A DNA stretch of 12,774 nucleotides from Pseudomonadota bacterium. Its GTDB lineage: Bacteria > Pseudomonadota > Gammaproteobacteria > Legionellales > Legionellaceae. Location of the stretch: the NCBI GenBank assembly GCA_021807845.1, contig JAKBCM010000024.1, positions 1-12,774 on the forward strand. Direction: 5' to 3'. The notes under the pieces were generated by a model that was not told where the DNA came from, did no database searches, and worked only from the letters and a program-made list of their open reading frames with translations. Below are positions 1 to 7,170 of the stretch, piece after piece (positions within the stretch are counted from its first letter, which is position 1; every line of letters begins with the position of its first letter). The position numbers and the translations under genes were made by a program.

Positions 1-629
1 GGTTCTGTTTCAACCAACGCACGGGCAGACATGATCAAGGCTTTATAAACATCTGCCAATTTTGCTTGGTTGTAGAGGTTTCTCAGTGCATCTTTAATCA
101 CAGGAGCCGCTTTTACTCCTGTTAAGTTTCGACAAGCTTCAGTCACAATGGTTTCAATACGTGCCGTATCTAATGGTTTGATTTCCCCATTAGGATGCGT
201 AATCAATAGCGTTTTTCCATCGTTTACTTGCTGTTTTAATTGACTATCGCGTGCTTTCCTGCGTTCTTCACGATATAAAACATAAGCACGTGCCACTTTA
301 TATTGGCTGTTACGCATTAAGGCCAATTCCACTTGATCTTGGATATCTTCAATATGAACCGTGCCTCCGCTAGGTAAGCGACGCTTGAAAGCCTGAGTAA
401 TCTGCAGGGAGATGTCATCAATTTGCTGATAAATACGATTAGAGGTGGCCGCATTGCTGCCTTCAACGGCAATAAACGCTTTGGTAATTGCTACTTTTAC
501 CTTTTCTGCATCATAACTTACGACTTTGCCATTACGTTTAATGGTTTTTAGAGAGCCTGGTTTATTGGCGACTAACTCATGTTGGTTTAGAGGTGTTGCG
601 TTTTTTACCGGTTCAAGAATGTCTGACAT
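1..629 (-). CDS. nrdA: Ribonucleoside-diphosphate reductase class Ia, alpha subunit (5' part, runs off window)
   Basis: The N-terminal 209 residues of the large subunit of aerobic ribonucleotide reductase, which reduces NDPs to dNDPs in the cytoplasm with the NrdB radical subunit. My translation from the ATG at 629 begins MSDILEPVKN. It shows a first ATP-cone at about residues 28-126 (KTIKRNGKVVSYDAEKV, then VHIEDIQDQVELALM and YKVARAYVLYREERR) and a second, more divergent cone from about residue 140 (LLITHPNGEIKPLDTARIE). ATP-cones bind ATP/dATP for overall activity control. Two in tandem is known for Pseudomonas-type NrdA, whereas E. coli has one. The start is supported by GGAGG four bases upstream. 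The catalytic barrel lies outside the window, so integrity cannot be judged. Upstream DNA carries NrdR and DnaA sites (separate entries). Confidence 0.93.
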   Translation of the reverse strand, partial: MSDILEPVKNATPLNQHELVANKPGSLKTIKRNGKVVSYDAEKVKVAITKAFIAVEGSNAATSNRIYQQIDDISLQITQAFKRRLPSGGTVHIEDIQDQVELALMRNSQYKVARAYVLYREERRKARDSQLKQQVNDGKTLLITHPNGEIKPLDTARIETIVTEACRNLTGVKAAPVIKDALRNLYNQAKLADVYKALIMSARALVETE

Positions 630-688
630 GTTTCCTCCAAGAATAATGAATATTATCAACACACAGATGACAATAATTCATGTTGAAC

Positions 689-697
689 ATCATATCA
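689..697 (-). promoter_or_regulatory. Candidate extended -10 element of the nrdA promoter
   Basis: Read on the minus strand this is TGaTATGAT, an extended -10 match (TGn plus TATGAT), about 60 bp before the nrdA start codon and just downstream of the NrdR boxes. No convincing -35 hexamer sits 17 bp upstream, which fits an extended -10 promoter but leaves the call tentative. If correct, bound NrdR would cover the upstream face of RNA polymerase. Confidence 0.35.
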
Positions 698-701
698 CAA
701 A

Positions 702-749
702 ACACAATATATAGTTGTTTTGCTGGGCATTAATAACAAGATAATGTGT
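702..749 (-). promoter_or_regulatory. Tandem NrdR boxes upstream of nrdA
   Basis: Two matches to the NrdR box consensus (ACACWATATATWGTGT). The proximal box at 702-717 reads ACACAATATATAGTTG and agrees at 14 of 16 positions. The distal box at 734-749 reads TAACAAGATAATGTGT and agrees at 12 of 16. Their starts are 32 bp apart, about three helical turns, which is the phasing described for NrdR operators on nrd promoters. NrdR is an ATP-cone repressor of ribonucleotide reductase genes. The sequence and spacing are seen directly; binding is inferred from the family. Confidence 0.75.
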
Positions 750-788
750 TTTGAGATAAATTTCAAGAGAATAACTCTGGGAATATAT

Positions 789-797
789 TGTGGATAA
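789..797 (-). promoter_or_regulatory. Perfect DnaA box upstream of nrdA
   Basis: On the minus strand this reads TTATCCACA, the consensus high-affinity DnaA box, 160 bp upstream of the nrdA start and upstream of the NrdR boxes. E. coli nrdAB is also controlled by DnaA bound at boxes upstream of its promoter, so the arrangement makes sense here. A single box gives no support for a replication origin. Confidence 0.55.
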
Positions 798-842
798 ATT
801 GTGGGAGAGGACTGTTCCACTCCCTCACGGTCGTGGTTCGGT

Positions 843-892
843 AGGGGCTGGGTGGGATTGTGGGTTGGTTAGGTTGTGGGGAGGGTGGAGCG
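843..892 (-). terminator. C-rich, G-poor tract; candidate Rho-utilisation site at the end of the phosphodiester glycosidase gene
   Basis: The minus-strand transcript around the stop codon of the glycosidase gene is strikingly C-rich and G-poor for about 50 nt. The plus strand correspondingly has G-runs at 844-847, 850-852, 854-856, 862-864, 878-881 and 883-885. A long C>G region at a 3' end, with no intrinsic hairpin plus U-tract, is the usual look of a rut site for Rho-dependent termination. It would insulate the nrdA control region. The composition is seen; the termination role is inferred. Confidence 0.35.
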
Positions 893-1663
893 TGGCTTGA
901 CTATGATGGCGTCACTGACATTTGAAAATCCATGAACATTGACTTGGAAGGTGTTGATATGTGCGTAGAGTTGACTGGAACTGCCCCCATCTAAGTTCAG
1001 GGCATCTGTGCAATTTAATGGAGAAGATTTCATCAACTTCGCCAAATCAGTGGTGGTCATCGGTGTGTGATCTGTGACTAAAATAATGACTCGGCCATCA
1101 GTCGTGCGTCCAATGGCGGATCGTTCGGCATGTCCTGGTTTTAAGGCAGGAATCTGCCCATTAACGAGCAGTCTAGGCCCGCTTTGTACTGCAAATTCGA
1201 CAGGTTGATGGTTTAAAAATTGACGTAGATTAGAAATATAAGGTTTTTTGTCTTTGATGTAAAAAACACCCCACCAGCTGATGCGTTTGAGTGGGCTATG
1301 TTCGATTTGGTTGCCAATCCGCAGTCCTAATGGATTGAAATTTTTGTCAAAAAAACCACCGTTGATGGTTACCAAAGCGGATGTCAATCGGGCAAACTCA
1401 TCAGCAGAAGCATGAGGCATGGAAAAAGATTTTGCTAGGACCAAATCGAGTTTATTTTGGGTGAGATCGATACGAAATACATGGACATGAGACCACGGGG
1501 TCAAGCGGTTGATGCTTAAATCCATATACTCAATACCAGGAGCTAGGATGCGCCAGTGAAAGGCTAGTGCACTCAAGGTTGAAAAGGCCACCAACAGCAA
1601 TATTGTGCCTACAAAAATAGCTTTTGATTTTTTTTTACAGTAAGCAAGGGTTTGCCTGAGCAT
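869..1663 (-). CDS. Membrane-anchored phosphodiester glycosidase (NAGPA) family protein
   Basis: A 264-residue protein of the NAGPA family, named after the mammalian uncovering enzyme that removes GlcNAc from phosphodiester-linked sugars. Bacterial members are mostly uncharacterised secreted or periplasmic proteins. An N-terminal hydrophobic segment at about residues 15-36 follows Lys-rich residues and has no clear signal-peptidase site, so a single anchor with a periplasmic catalytic domain is likely. Family hallmarks: NGGFF at 101-105, SGPRLL at 161-166, RSAIG at 181-185 and NLDGGSSSQL at 223-232. The ATG is the only plausible start before the anchor; an AAGGA about 12 bases upstream is a weak, distant ribosome-binding site. 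The gene is divergent from pmbA with only 48 bp between start codons. The substrate is unknown; it could act on cell-envelope glycans. Confidence 0.85.
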   Translation of the reverse strand: MLRQTLAYCKKKSKAIFVGTILLLVAFSTLSALAFHWRILAPGIEYMDLSINRLTPWSHVHVFRIDLTQNKLDLVLAKSFSMPHASADEFARLTSALVTINGGFFDKNFNPLGLRIGNQIEHSPLKRISWWGVFYIKDKKPYISNLRQFLNHQPVEFAVQSGPRLLVNGQIPALKPGHAERSAIGRTTDGRVIILVTDHTPMTTTDLAKLMKSSPLNCTDALNLDGGSSSQLYAHINTFQVNVHGFSNVSDAIIVKPRSTLPTT

Positions 1664-1711
1664 ATTATTCTTGTATCCTTATGTGCATACTTTCAAATCA
1701 GTGGAATCATC

Positions 1712-3076
1712 ATGCGGACATCACCGAAAAATATCAACAGTGGGATGTTGAAGTCAACTGAAGAATTATCATCAATGATGCAAGATGTTTTGGCAAGAGC
1801 GAAAGCAATTGGTGCAACGGATGCTGCAGTCTCTGTCAACAAGGATAGTGGTTTTTCTATCGATGTGCGCATGGGTGAGGTTGAAACGGTGGCCTTTAGT
1901 GAAGATGGTGGCATCAGTATTACCGTTTATAAAGGGTTTAGAAAAGGAGAGGCCAGTAGTACAGATACGTCGTCTAAAGCCTTAGATGCGATGGTTCAAG
2001 CGGCATTTGATATTGCTGAAGTGAGTGCCGAAGATCCGTGCTTTGGCCTGGCTGATAGGGATTTGATGAAAGAGGCCTATCCCGAGCTTGATTTATGTCA
2101 TCCCTGGTCCATTACGCCAGAAGAAGCGATTCAAACGGCAATCCAATGTGAGAAGCATGCGATGCACATGGATAAACGAATTGTGAACTCAGATGGGGTG
2201 GGTTTTTCTACCTATGCTTTCTCGAATGGTTATGCCAATAGCTTTGGGTTTAGTGGCGTCATACATAGCACTCGCCATAGCTTAAGTTGCTCATTGATAG
2301 CCAAAGAAGGGGAATCTATGCAGCGTGATTATGACTACACCACTGCGCGCAGGGCAAGTGAGTTGATGACTGTCGAATCATTGGCTGAAAGTGCTGTTTC
2401 GCGTGCAGTGAATCGCTTAAATGCGAAGCAAGTGAAAACAGAAAAAGTCCCCGTTTTGTTTTCATCCAGGTTGTCTAGTGGGTTATTTTCATCATTTATC
2501 AGTGCCATCAGTGGGTCTAATTTATATCGAAAAAATTCATTTTTGTTAGATTCAATGGGACAGAAGATTTTTCCTGAATTTATTCGCATTTACGATCAAC
2601 CTCATTTGTTAGGCGCGTTAGGAAGTGCTCCTTTTGATGGAGAGGGGGTATTGACTCGCAATAACATTTGGGTTGAAGAAGGTGTCGTTCGCCAATACGT
2701 GCTTGGTAGTTATTCAGCGCGCAAATTGGGTTTAAAAACATCAGCCAATAGTGGCGGTGTATTTAATTTAACTATCGATCCCACTGCAGGAGATCTCAAT
2801 GAGCTCTTAAAAAAAATGGACAGAGGATTGTTGGTGACCGAATTGATGGGGCAAGGAGTCAATGGTTTGACAGGCGATTATTCTAGGGGTGCAAATGGGT
2901 TTTGGGTTGAAGGAGGAGAGATTAAATACCCTGTTGAAGAGGTGACCATAGCAGGTAACTTAAAAGAGATGTTTGCAGGAATTGTGGCCGTAGGAAATGA
3001 TAGAAATCCAAATATATCCACACGATGTGGATCAGTACTCATCGACCAAATGATGGTAGGGGGTCATTCAGGGTAA
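1712..3076 (+). CDS. pmbA: Metalloprotease-related PmbA/TldE
   Basis: A 454-residue cytoplasmic protein matching E. coli PmbA/TldE (450 residues) along its length. Conserved blocks include YRKNSFLLDS, SYSARKLGLK, VVTELMGQGV-like text, GDYSRGANGFWVE, VTIAGNLKEM and the C-terminal CGSVLIDQM. PmbA pairs with TldD, which carries the metal-binding active site; the complex degrades or matures peptides (microcin B17 precursor and CcdA in E. coli). PmbA itself lacks the HExxxH motif. An in-frame ATG at 1652 would add 20 residues but would start inside the 5' end of the divergent glycosidase gene. I prefer the ATG at 1712, which has GGA six bases upstream and gives the family length. The tldD partner is not in the window. 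Confidence 0.93.
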   Translation: MRTSPKNINSGMLKSTEELSSMMQDVLARAKAIGATDAAVSVNKDSGFSIDVRMGEVETVAFSEDGGISITVYKGFRKGEASSTDTSSKALDAMVQAAFDIAEVSAEDPCFGLADRDLMKEAYPELDLCHPWSITPEEAIQTAIQCEKHAMHMDKRIVNSDGVGFSTYAFSNGYANSFGFSGVIHSTRHSLSCSLIAKEGESMQRDYDYTTARRASELMTVESLAESAVSRAVNRLNAKQVKTEKVPVLFSSRLSSGLFSSFISAISGSNLYRKNSFLLDSMGQKIFPEFIRIYDQPHLLGALGSAPFDGEGVLTRNNIWVEEGVVRQYVLGSYSARKLGLKTSANSGGVFNLTIDPTAGDLNELLKKMDRGLLVTELMGQGVNGLTGDYSRGANGFWVEGGEIKYPVEEVTIAGNLKEMFAGIVAVGNDRNPNISTRCGSVLIDQMMVGGHSG

Positions 3077-3247
3077 GTTTATTACCCAAACTGCGTATAA
3101 CCGAGACGTGCGCGTGAAAAACAAGCACCACCGCGTGCCTCCCTTCCATCTAGATCGCTCTGAGACAAAGAGTTTAAGGGCGTTTCGGGATGCACAAGAA
3201 AAGGTAGGACAATATAGCACAGCAACTTCGAAAGACGGCATTAAACC
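3077..3247. other. Convergent intergenic region between pmbA and the P450 gene, no recognised gene
   Basis: The space between the convergent ends of pmbA and the P450 gene. I see no hairpin followed by a U-tract on either strand, so neither gene has an obvious intrinsic terminator here. One plus-strand frame stays open from 3060 to a TAA at 3249-3251. Its first usable start is a GTG at 3108 with no proper ribosome-binding site, giving about 47 codons, so I do not call it a gene. Confidence 0.6.
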
Positions 3248-4462
3248 CTAATTGAAACCACTCAAAAACAAACACTCAAATCCAGAAAAGGCAAGACTGT
3301 GATGTTTTCTTGAAGCCTTGTGGTAAGCATCCATCTTAAGATGAGGAAATCGCGTTAATAACGCATGAAACACACTATGCATCATGATCCGCCCAAGTTT
3401 TGCTCCTAAACAAAAATGCCCTCCATAGCCATAGCTGAAAGGTTGGTTTTTATGATCATTGATATTGATCCTATCTGGCGTTAAAAAATAATGTGGATCA
3501 CGGTTTATGGCATGGTTTGCCATAAAAATAACTGCGCCTTTGCTTATTTTTTCTTGGCCTATACATGTATCGTTTTTCGCGATGCGAAAAAGAAAAGTCA
3601 CGGCAGGATCTAGACGATTACACTCCTCAATGTATTCATCCAGATGTTCGATATTTTCCCGTATTTCTTGCCAAAGACCAGGTAATGAGAGCATGGTGAA
3701 TAAGTTATTGCAGAGTTGATCTGTGGTGGTGACTTGGCCGGCTACTAACATCATGATGGCTTGAGAAATGATCTCATCATCGGTTAAGTCAAAATGAGAT
3801 TGATGTGTGAGTAGCGTACCTAAAAAATCTTGGTCTGGATTTTTTCGCCGTTTTTCAATCAGATTGGCAAAGTAGTGATACAATTTTTGTGCGCTATCAT
3901 TCACCTTGATGCCATCTCTATTTTGGTAAGCGCTAGCGCCTCCAAAAAATTGGGTCATGTTATTGGACCAATGATAAAATGCATCTCGTTCATGGTGGGG
4001 GATATGAAATAATTCAGCCAACGTTGTGGAAGGGAGTATTTGTGCCAGTTCAGTCACAAAGTCGTAAGTAGAATGTTTGTTAACCTTTTTTAAACATTGT
4101 TCAATGGTTTTATCAATCACAGGCTTTAACTGCTGAATACAATAGGCAGTGAAACCATGGTAACAAATACGGCGTCTATTTTGATGCGCCTCACCATCAC
4201 TCATGACCATCATTTTGCTCACCACTTTAAAAAAATCGTCCAGCAAAGATAAATTCATCTCTGGCATGCGAGAAATAAAAAAAGAGGAGCGATCACAACT
4301 ATAATCCTCACTCATCAAGATTGATTTTGCTAATTCATAGGATGTGATCACATAAAATTGACCAGGTTCCCACCAAAAGTATTCACCCATACGACGGATT
4401 TTTTGACTAAATTCAGCAGGGGTGGTGGTTTTCTTTAATTCCAGCAAGTTTGTTGTGATCAT
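3248..4462 (-). CDS. Cytochrome P450, tailoring enzyme of the isonitrile locus
   Basis: A soluble bacterial-type P450 of 404 residues, about the usual length, without a membrane anchor. The haem motif FSYGYGGHFCLG spans 342-353, with C351 as the axial thiolate. The K-helix ExxR is E280-CN-R283, and the C-helix H93/R97 pair is present. The I-helix reads AGQVTT at 241-246, so the usual Asp/Glu before the conserved Thr is Val244. This acid normally helps proton delivery for O-O cleavage, so activity may be altered or substrate-assisted. Its start overlaps the end of the upstream oxygenase gene in an ATGA arrangement (4459-4462), indicating translational coupling and a shared pathway. It presumably oxidises the product of PvcA and PvcB; the reaction cannot be deduced. 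Electron-transfer partners are not encoded nearby. Confidence 0.92.
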   Translation of the reverse strand: MITTNLLELKKTTTPAEFSQKIRRMGEYFWWEPGQFYVITSYELAKSILMSEDYSCDRSSFFISRMPEMNLSLLDDFFKVVSKMMVMSDGEAHQNRRRICYHGFTAYCIQQLKPVIDKTIEQCLKKVNKHSTYDFVTELAQILPSTTLAELFHIPHHERDAFYHWSNNMTQFFGGASAYQNRDGIKVNDSAQKLYHYFANLIEKRRKNPDQDFLGTLLTHQSHFDLTDDEIISQAIMMLVAGQVTTTDQLCNNLFTMLSLPGLWQEIRENIEHLDEYIEECNRLDPAVTFLFRIAKNDTCIGQEKISKGAVIFMANHAINRDPHYFLTPDRININDHKNQPFSYGYGGHFCLGAKLGRIMMHSVFHALLTRFPHLKMDAYHKASRKHHSLAFSGFECLFLSGFN

Positions 4463-5238
4463 AAAATTTGTATCCTTCTCAAATGCCTAGGCGTATGTTT
4501 GGTGAATGCATTGCGGCCATGGAGGAGTGAAAAATTATCGGCGATTAAGTAATCCCCTTGCTGCCATTGATGGACATAACAGCAATGGGGTTGGCGCATG
4601 TTTTGACTCATCTCAGTCAAAATCGTTTTTGATTCTAAAGCGTGTTTACCAACAACCTGGACATCAACCGGATTTAAATAATCCTCTCCCACGGGCTCTG
4701 CAAAGCGAAGGATGGTTTGACGCGTATCAGGATGTTTCTGAACAAGTTTGGCTGTGATTTGTCCACCATAATGGGCTTTTTTTTCAGTGCTAAATTGCAG
4801 TTGTAAATCAGACCAAAATGCTCGTTGTGATGCTGTTGCTGATTTCCAAACCATGTTGGTATTTACAAATAGCGTTTCCCCTCCAGTATTGGGTTTTGGC
4901 GCATCTATGCAATGAAACAATAAAAAGCGCGGTTCTTGATGAAAGGCACCATCCCAATGTAGGGGGACATCACCTTCGGTAAAAAGATAATTTTCAGCGT
5001 GTTTGGAGACTTTCATCTCCATCACTTCACCAAATTCCCATGACACCAACCCTGCATTTTTTTTGCAAAATTGTAACAAATCATCACGAGAGAGCGCAGG
5101 AAATCCTCGAAAAATCACCAAATGATGACGACGAACCAAGGTTAAAATTTGCTTAAAGTTTTCATCGGTCAGATCTTGTCGAAGACTACTTTCTAGCAAA
5201 TATGGTTTAAATAAGTTATTTTTTTCATGGATGGTCAT
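4459..5238 (-). CDS. pvcB: PvcB-type Fe(II)/2-oxoglutarate-dependent oxygenase (TauD/TfdA superfamily)
   Basis: 259 residues with the TauD-fold facial triad: HWD at 94-96 (His94, Asp96) and His240 in LLHGRNAF. The 2-oxoglutarate-binding Arg is in the C-terminal RHLRRIQIL (251-259), and GGET at 119-122 is typical of the family. PvcB/IsnB enzymes act on isonitrile-bearing Tyr or Trp derivatives and give either the vinyl isonitrile by oxidative decarboxylation or the desaturated acid. The gene starts at an ATG that overlaps the stop of the synthase gene by one base (TAATG), with GGAGG just upstream. It ends in a 4-base overlap with the P450 start. The PvcB assignment rests on the TauD motifs plus adjacency to pvcA. 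Which of the two product types it makes cannot be read from the sequence. Confidence 0.9.
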   Translation of the reverse strand: MTIHEKNNLFKPYLLESSLRQDLTDENFKQILTLVRRHHLVIFRGFPALSRDDLLQFCKKNAGLVSWEFGEVMEMKVSKHAENYLFTEGDVPLHWDGAFHQEPRFLLFHCIDAPKPNTGGETLFVNTNMVWKSATASQRAFWSDLQLQFSTEKKAHYGGQITAKLVQKHPDTRQTILRFAEPVGEDYLNPVDVQVVGKHALESKTILTEMSQNMRQPHCCYVHQWQQGDYLIADNFSLLHGRNAFTKHTPRHLRRIQIL

Positions 5239-6170
5239 TATTTTTCCTCCAAAATATAATGATCTTTTTGAAAAGTTGCACCTAAACGTTCAGCTTCTTT
5301 TCGTGGGATTAATTGATAGCCCCCTTCATTTTTTAGTAACACATTATGCCAAGGAGTCGCCCAGCGATGGGCTGTTGGCAACAGTTGGATCCCAAGCTTA
5401 TCTGAACCGCAAATTTGAGGGTGTATCGATAATCGGATAGCCTTAGGAAATCGTGAGGCTAATAGTCTTGACCAAGCATTTGAGCGAAGAATCACGTGAT
5501 GAGCGATTGTTTTTGCTTCTTTACGGATCTGATTTTTTGTGTGACATGGTTTTAAAGCCAATTGATCTTCCAAAATAAATCGATGAATCCCATTCCATTG
5601 ATATCGCACTATTTCATCCACTTTGAGCGCTTTTTTGTGGGCGATGAGGGATTCTCCATACGATTTCATCAATTGGGTTCGCATAAAAAAGTAATCTGTA
5701 TGAGGATAGACTTCATCTAACGAAAACAAGCTTAAATAAGTCAATTGATGCTGGACTAAGATGTCTTTCAAACCTTGCTGATACAGATCAACGTCATGAT
5801 TGTCTACCATCACCAAATCATTAAATACACGTCCATCAGAGGCAATGATGAGTTGAACACCAGGTGGATGAAGGGTGTGGATTTGTTTGCAGAGGTTGTT
5901 GAGATACGTTAATCCCAAGACTTCTCCTAAATCAGGAGCAGAAGAAATGGTTTTTTGTCGATTGGCTGATTTTGCAGGGAATGCAGGTAAAATCAAAATG
6001 ATTGGTTTTTTTTGCTGTAATAGCTCACAAAGGATTGGGAGATAAGGTTTCTGGCAATTTTTACAGAACGCACCTGAACAAGCCCCATTGTTTTGTTTTG
6101 CGTGTCTCTTGTGTAAAAGAAGCAAGGATAATAGGTGCTGTGCATTCGCTGTTACATCATCAATTGGCAT
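5238..6170 (-). CDS. pvcA: Isonitrile (isocyanide) synthase, PvcA/DIT1 family
   Basis: A 310-residue member of the PvcA/IsnA/DIT1 family, which converts the alpha-amino group of L-Tyr or L-Trp into an isonitrile with ribulose-5-phosphate as carbon donor. Diagnostic blocks: LPAFPAKS at 61-68, APDLGEVLGL at 78-87, PPGVQLIIASDGRVFNDLV at 102-120, and RLSIHPQ (246-252) followed by TPWHNVLL (272-279). The length is near that of P. aeruginosa PvcA. The N-terminal part has a cysteine group (C31, C36, C39, C48) whose role I cannot assign. The ATG at 6170 has only a weak GGA eight bases upstream. It is the first gene of a three-gene overlapping operon, divergent from a LysR regulator. Whether it uses Tyr or Trp is undetermined. 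Legionella carries a homologous gene pair (lvcA/lvcB). Confidence 0.93.
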   Translation of the reverse strand: MPIDDVTANAQHLLSLLLLHKRHAKQNNGACSGAFCKNCQKPYLPILCELLQQKKPIILILPAFPAKSANRQKTISSAPDLGEVLGLTYLNNLCKQIHTLHPPGVQLIIASDGRVFNDLVMVDNHDVDLYQQGLKDILVQHQLTYLSLFSLDEVYPHTDYFFMRTQLMKSYGESLIAHKKALKVDEIVRYQWNGIHRFILEDQLALKPCHTKNQIRKEAKTIAHHVILRSNAWSRLLASRFPKAIRLSIHPQICGSDKLGIQLLPTAHRWATPWHNVLLKNEGGYQLIPRKEAERLGATFQKDHYILEEK

Positions 6171-6203
6171 CTAATAATTCCATAATGATTTATTTGTGGA
6201 CAG

Positions 6204-6220
6204 ATGATAGTCTCTATCAT
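6204..6220. promoter_or_regulatory. Perfect 7-bp-arm palindrome in the pvcA/lysR divergent promoter
   Basis: ATGATAG-TCT-CTATCAT, a perfect inverted repeat with a 3-base centre, lies in the 97-bp intergenic region between the divergent pvcA and lysR genes. LysR-type regulators bind imperfect dyads in exactly this position and usually control both genes. The symmetry does not place T and A in the classic T-N11-A spacing; here it is T-N13-A. Part of the palindrome (TATCAT on the minus strand) could serve as a -10 hexamer for pvcA, in which case binding would occlude or remodel that promoter. Confidence 0.5.
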
Positions 6221-6256
6221 GATAATTTGATAATATTAATTTCTTATAAACATAAT
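6221..6256 (+). promoter_or_regulatory. AT-rich promoter region with two GATAAT hexamers before lysR
   Basis: Two GATAAT hexamers at 6221-6226 and 6229-6234 abut the palindrome. A TTGATA (6227-6232) and CATAAT (6251-6256) pair with 18-bp spacing could form a sigma-70 promoter for lysR, giving a very short leader; lysR has no visible Shine-Dalgarno. GATAAT repeats are also the building unit of Fur boxes, but the best full alignment here reaches only about 11 of 19 positions. Iron control is therefore weakly supported. Confidence 0.3.
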
Positions 6257-6267
6257 AATTATTTCTT

Positions 6268-7170
6268 ATGAAGATAGATTTTGAAGCATTACATGTGTTT
6301 GTAACGGTTGTTGAATCCGGAGGCTTTAATGCTGCTGTCAGTCAGCTATTTAAAACACAACCTGCTATTACAATGGCCGTGAAAAAACTAGAAGAGCAAC
6401 TTGGGATTACGTTATTTGATCGCAGTCATTATCGTCCCATACTCACATCAGAGGGGGAGCGGTTATTCCAACGCAGTAAAGCCTTAATCAAACATTGGAA
6501 TCACATCAATCAATTTGCTGATCACTTGAAATCAAAAATGGAAAGTGACATCACGATTGCCATTGATGATTTTTATCCTCTGATGAGTTTAAAGCCTTTA
6601 TTTACGCTCTGGATGGATAGATATCCTGAAACAAATTTCCATTTTTTATCTGAATCTTTAGGTGGGGCTTCTGAGCGTCTGGAAAATCACCAAGCGGATT
6701 TTATCATCAGTGAGAATTTAATAACAAAACATGCTGTTGAAACCATACTCATGCGCGTAGAGCCCATGATTGCAGTAGCCACAGTTGATTTTATCCAACG
6801 ACACCACCATCAACTACAAAATTTGGATACGTTAAGTGATTGTATGCAAGTGATTTTACGAGACTCTTCAGAAGCTCAGCATTCTTTTGGGGTCATTGAA
6901 AACTGTCGTCATTGGACAGTAAGAGATGTTATTGCCAAAAAAGAAATCATTTGTTCGGGCTTAGGCTGGGGCCGTTTACCGGAACACTTGATCAAGAGAG
7001 AACTGACCGAAGGTCAGTTACACATGTTAGTAGGCAATCATTTTGATACAAGATTAATTACTTTATCTGCTATTCGGCTACAACAACCTACTTATGGCAT
7101 CATTGCATCTCAACTGTGGGAGGATTTGAAGGCATCGTTGAGCCTCATTAATTCTTATCACGAAAAATGA
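6268..7170 (+). CDS. LysR-type transcriptional regulator of the isonitrile operon
   Basis: A 300-residue LysR-family regulator. The N-terminal winged helix-turn-helix covers about residues 1-65 ([48 protein letters not shown]), followed by the linker helix and an effector-binding domain from about residue 90. It is transcribed divergently from pvcA, the standard place for a LysR that controls its neighbour, and P. aeruginosa pvc genes also have LysR-type control. The effector is unknown. No ribosome-binding site is visible before the ATG, so the transcript may have a very short leader. Its last 23 bases overlap the 3' end of infA on the other strand. Confidence 0.9.
   Translation: MKIDFEALHVFVTVVESGGFNAAVSQLFKTQPAITMAVKKLEEQLGITLFDRSHYRPILTSEGERLFQRSKALIKHWNHINQFADHLKSKMESDITIAIDDFYPLMSLKPLFTLWMDRYPETNFHFLSESLGGASERLENHQADFIISENLITKHAVETILMRVEPMIAVATVDFIQRHHHQLQNLDTLSDCMQVILRDSSEAQHSFGVIENCRHWTVRDVIAKKEIICSGLGWGRLPEHLIKRELTEGQLHMLVGNHFDTRLITLSAIRLQQPTYGIIASQLWEDLKASLSLINSYHEK

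Noticed and set aside
526..714. Plus-strand open frame of 62 codons
   Set aside because: It is antisense to the nrdA start and its promoter boxes and has no ribosome-binding site or recognisable domain.
789..797. Replication origin near the DnaA box
   Set aside because: A single DnaA box without clustered boxes, an AT-rich unwinding element or origin-linked genes; regulation of nrdA is more likely.
1652..1711. N-terminal extension of pmbA from the ATG at 1652
   Set aside because: It would begin within the divergent glycosidase coding sequence and add residues absent from the family; the 1712 start gives the normal length.
3060..3251. Open plus-strand frame after pmbA (GTG at 3108)
   Set aside because: No ATG, no clear ribosome-binding site, about 47 codons and no recognisable family; chance is the simplest explanation.
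6221..6239. Fur box in the pvcA/lysR intergenic region
   Set aside because: Only about 11 of 19 consensus positions match in a very AT-rich stretch, so it is noted as a possibility but not called.
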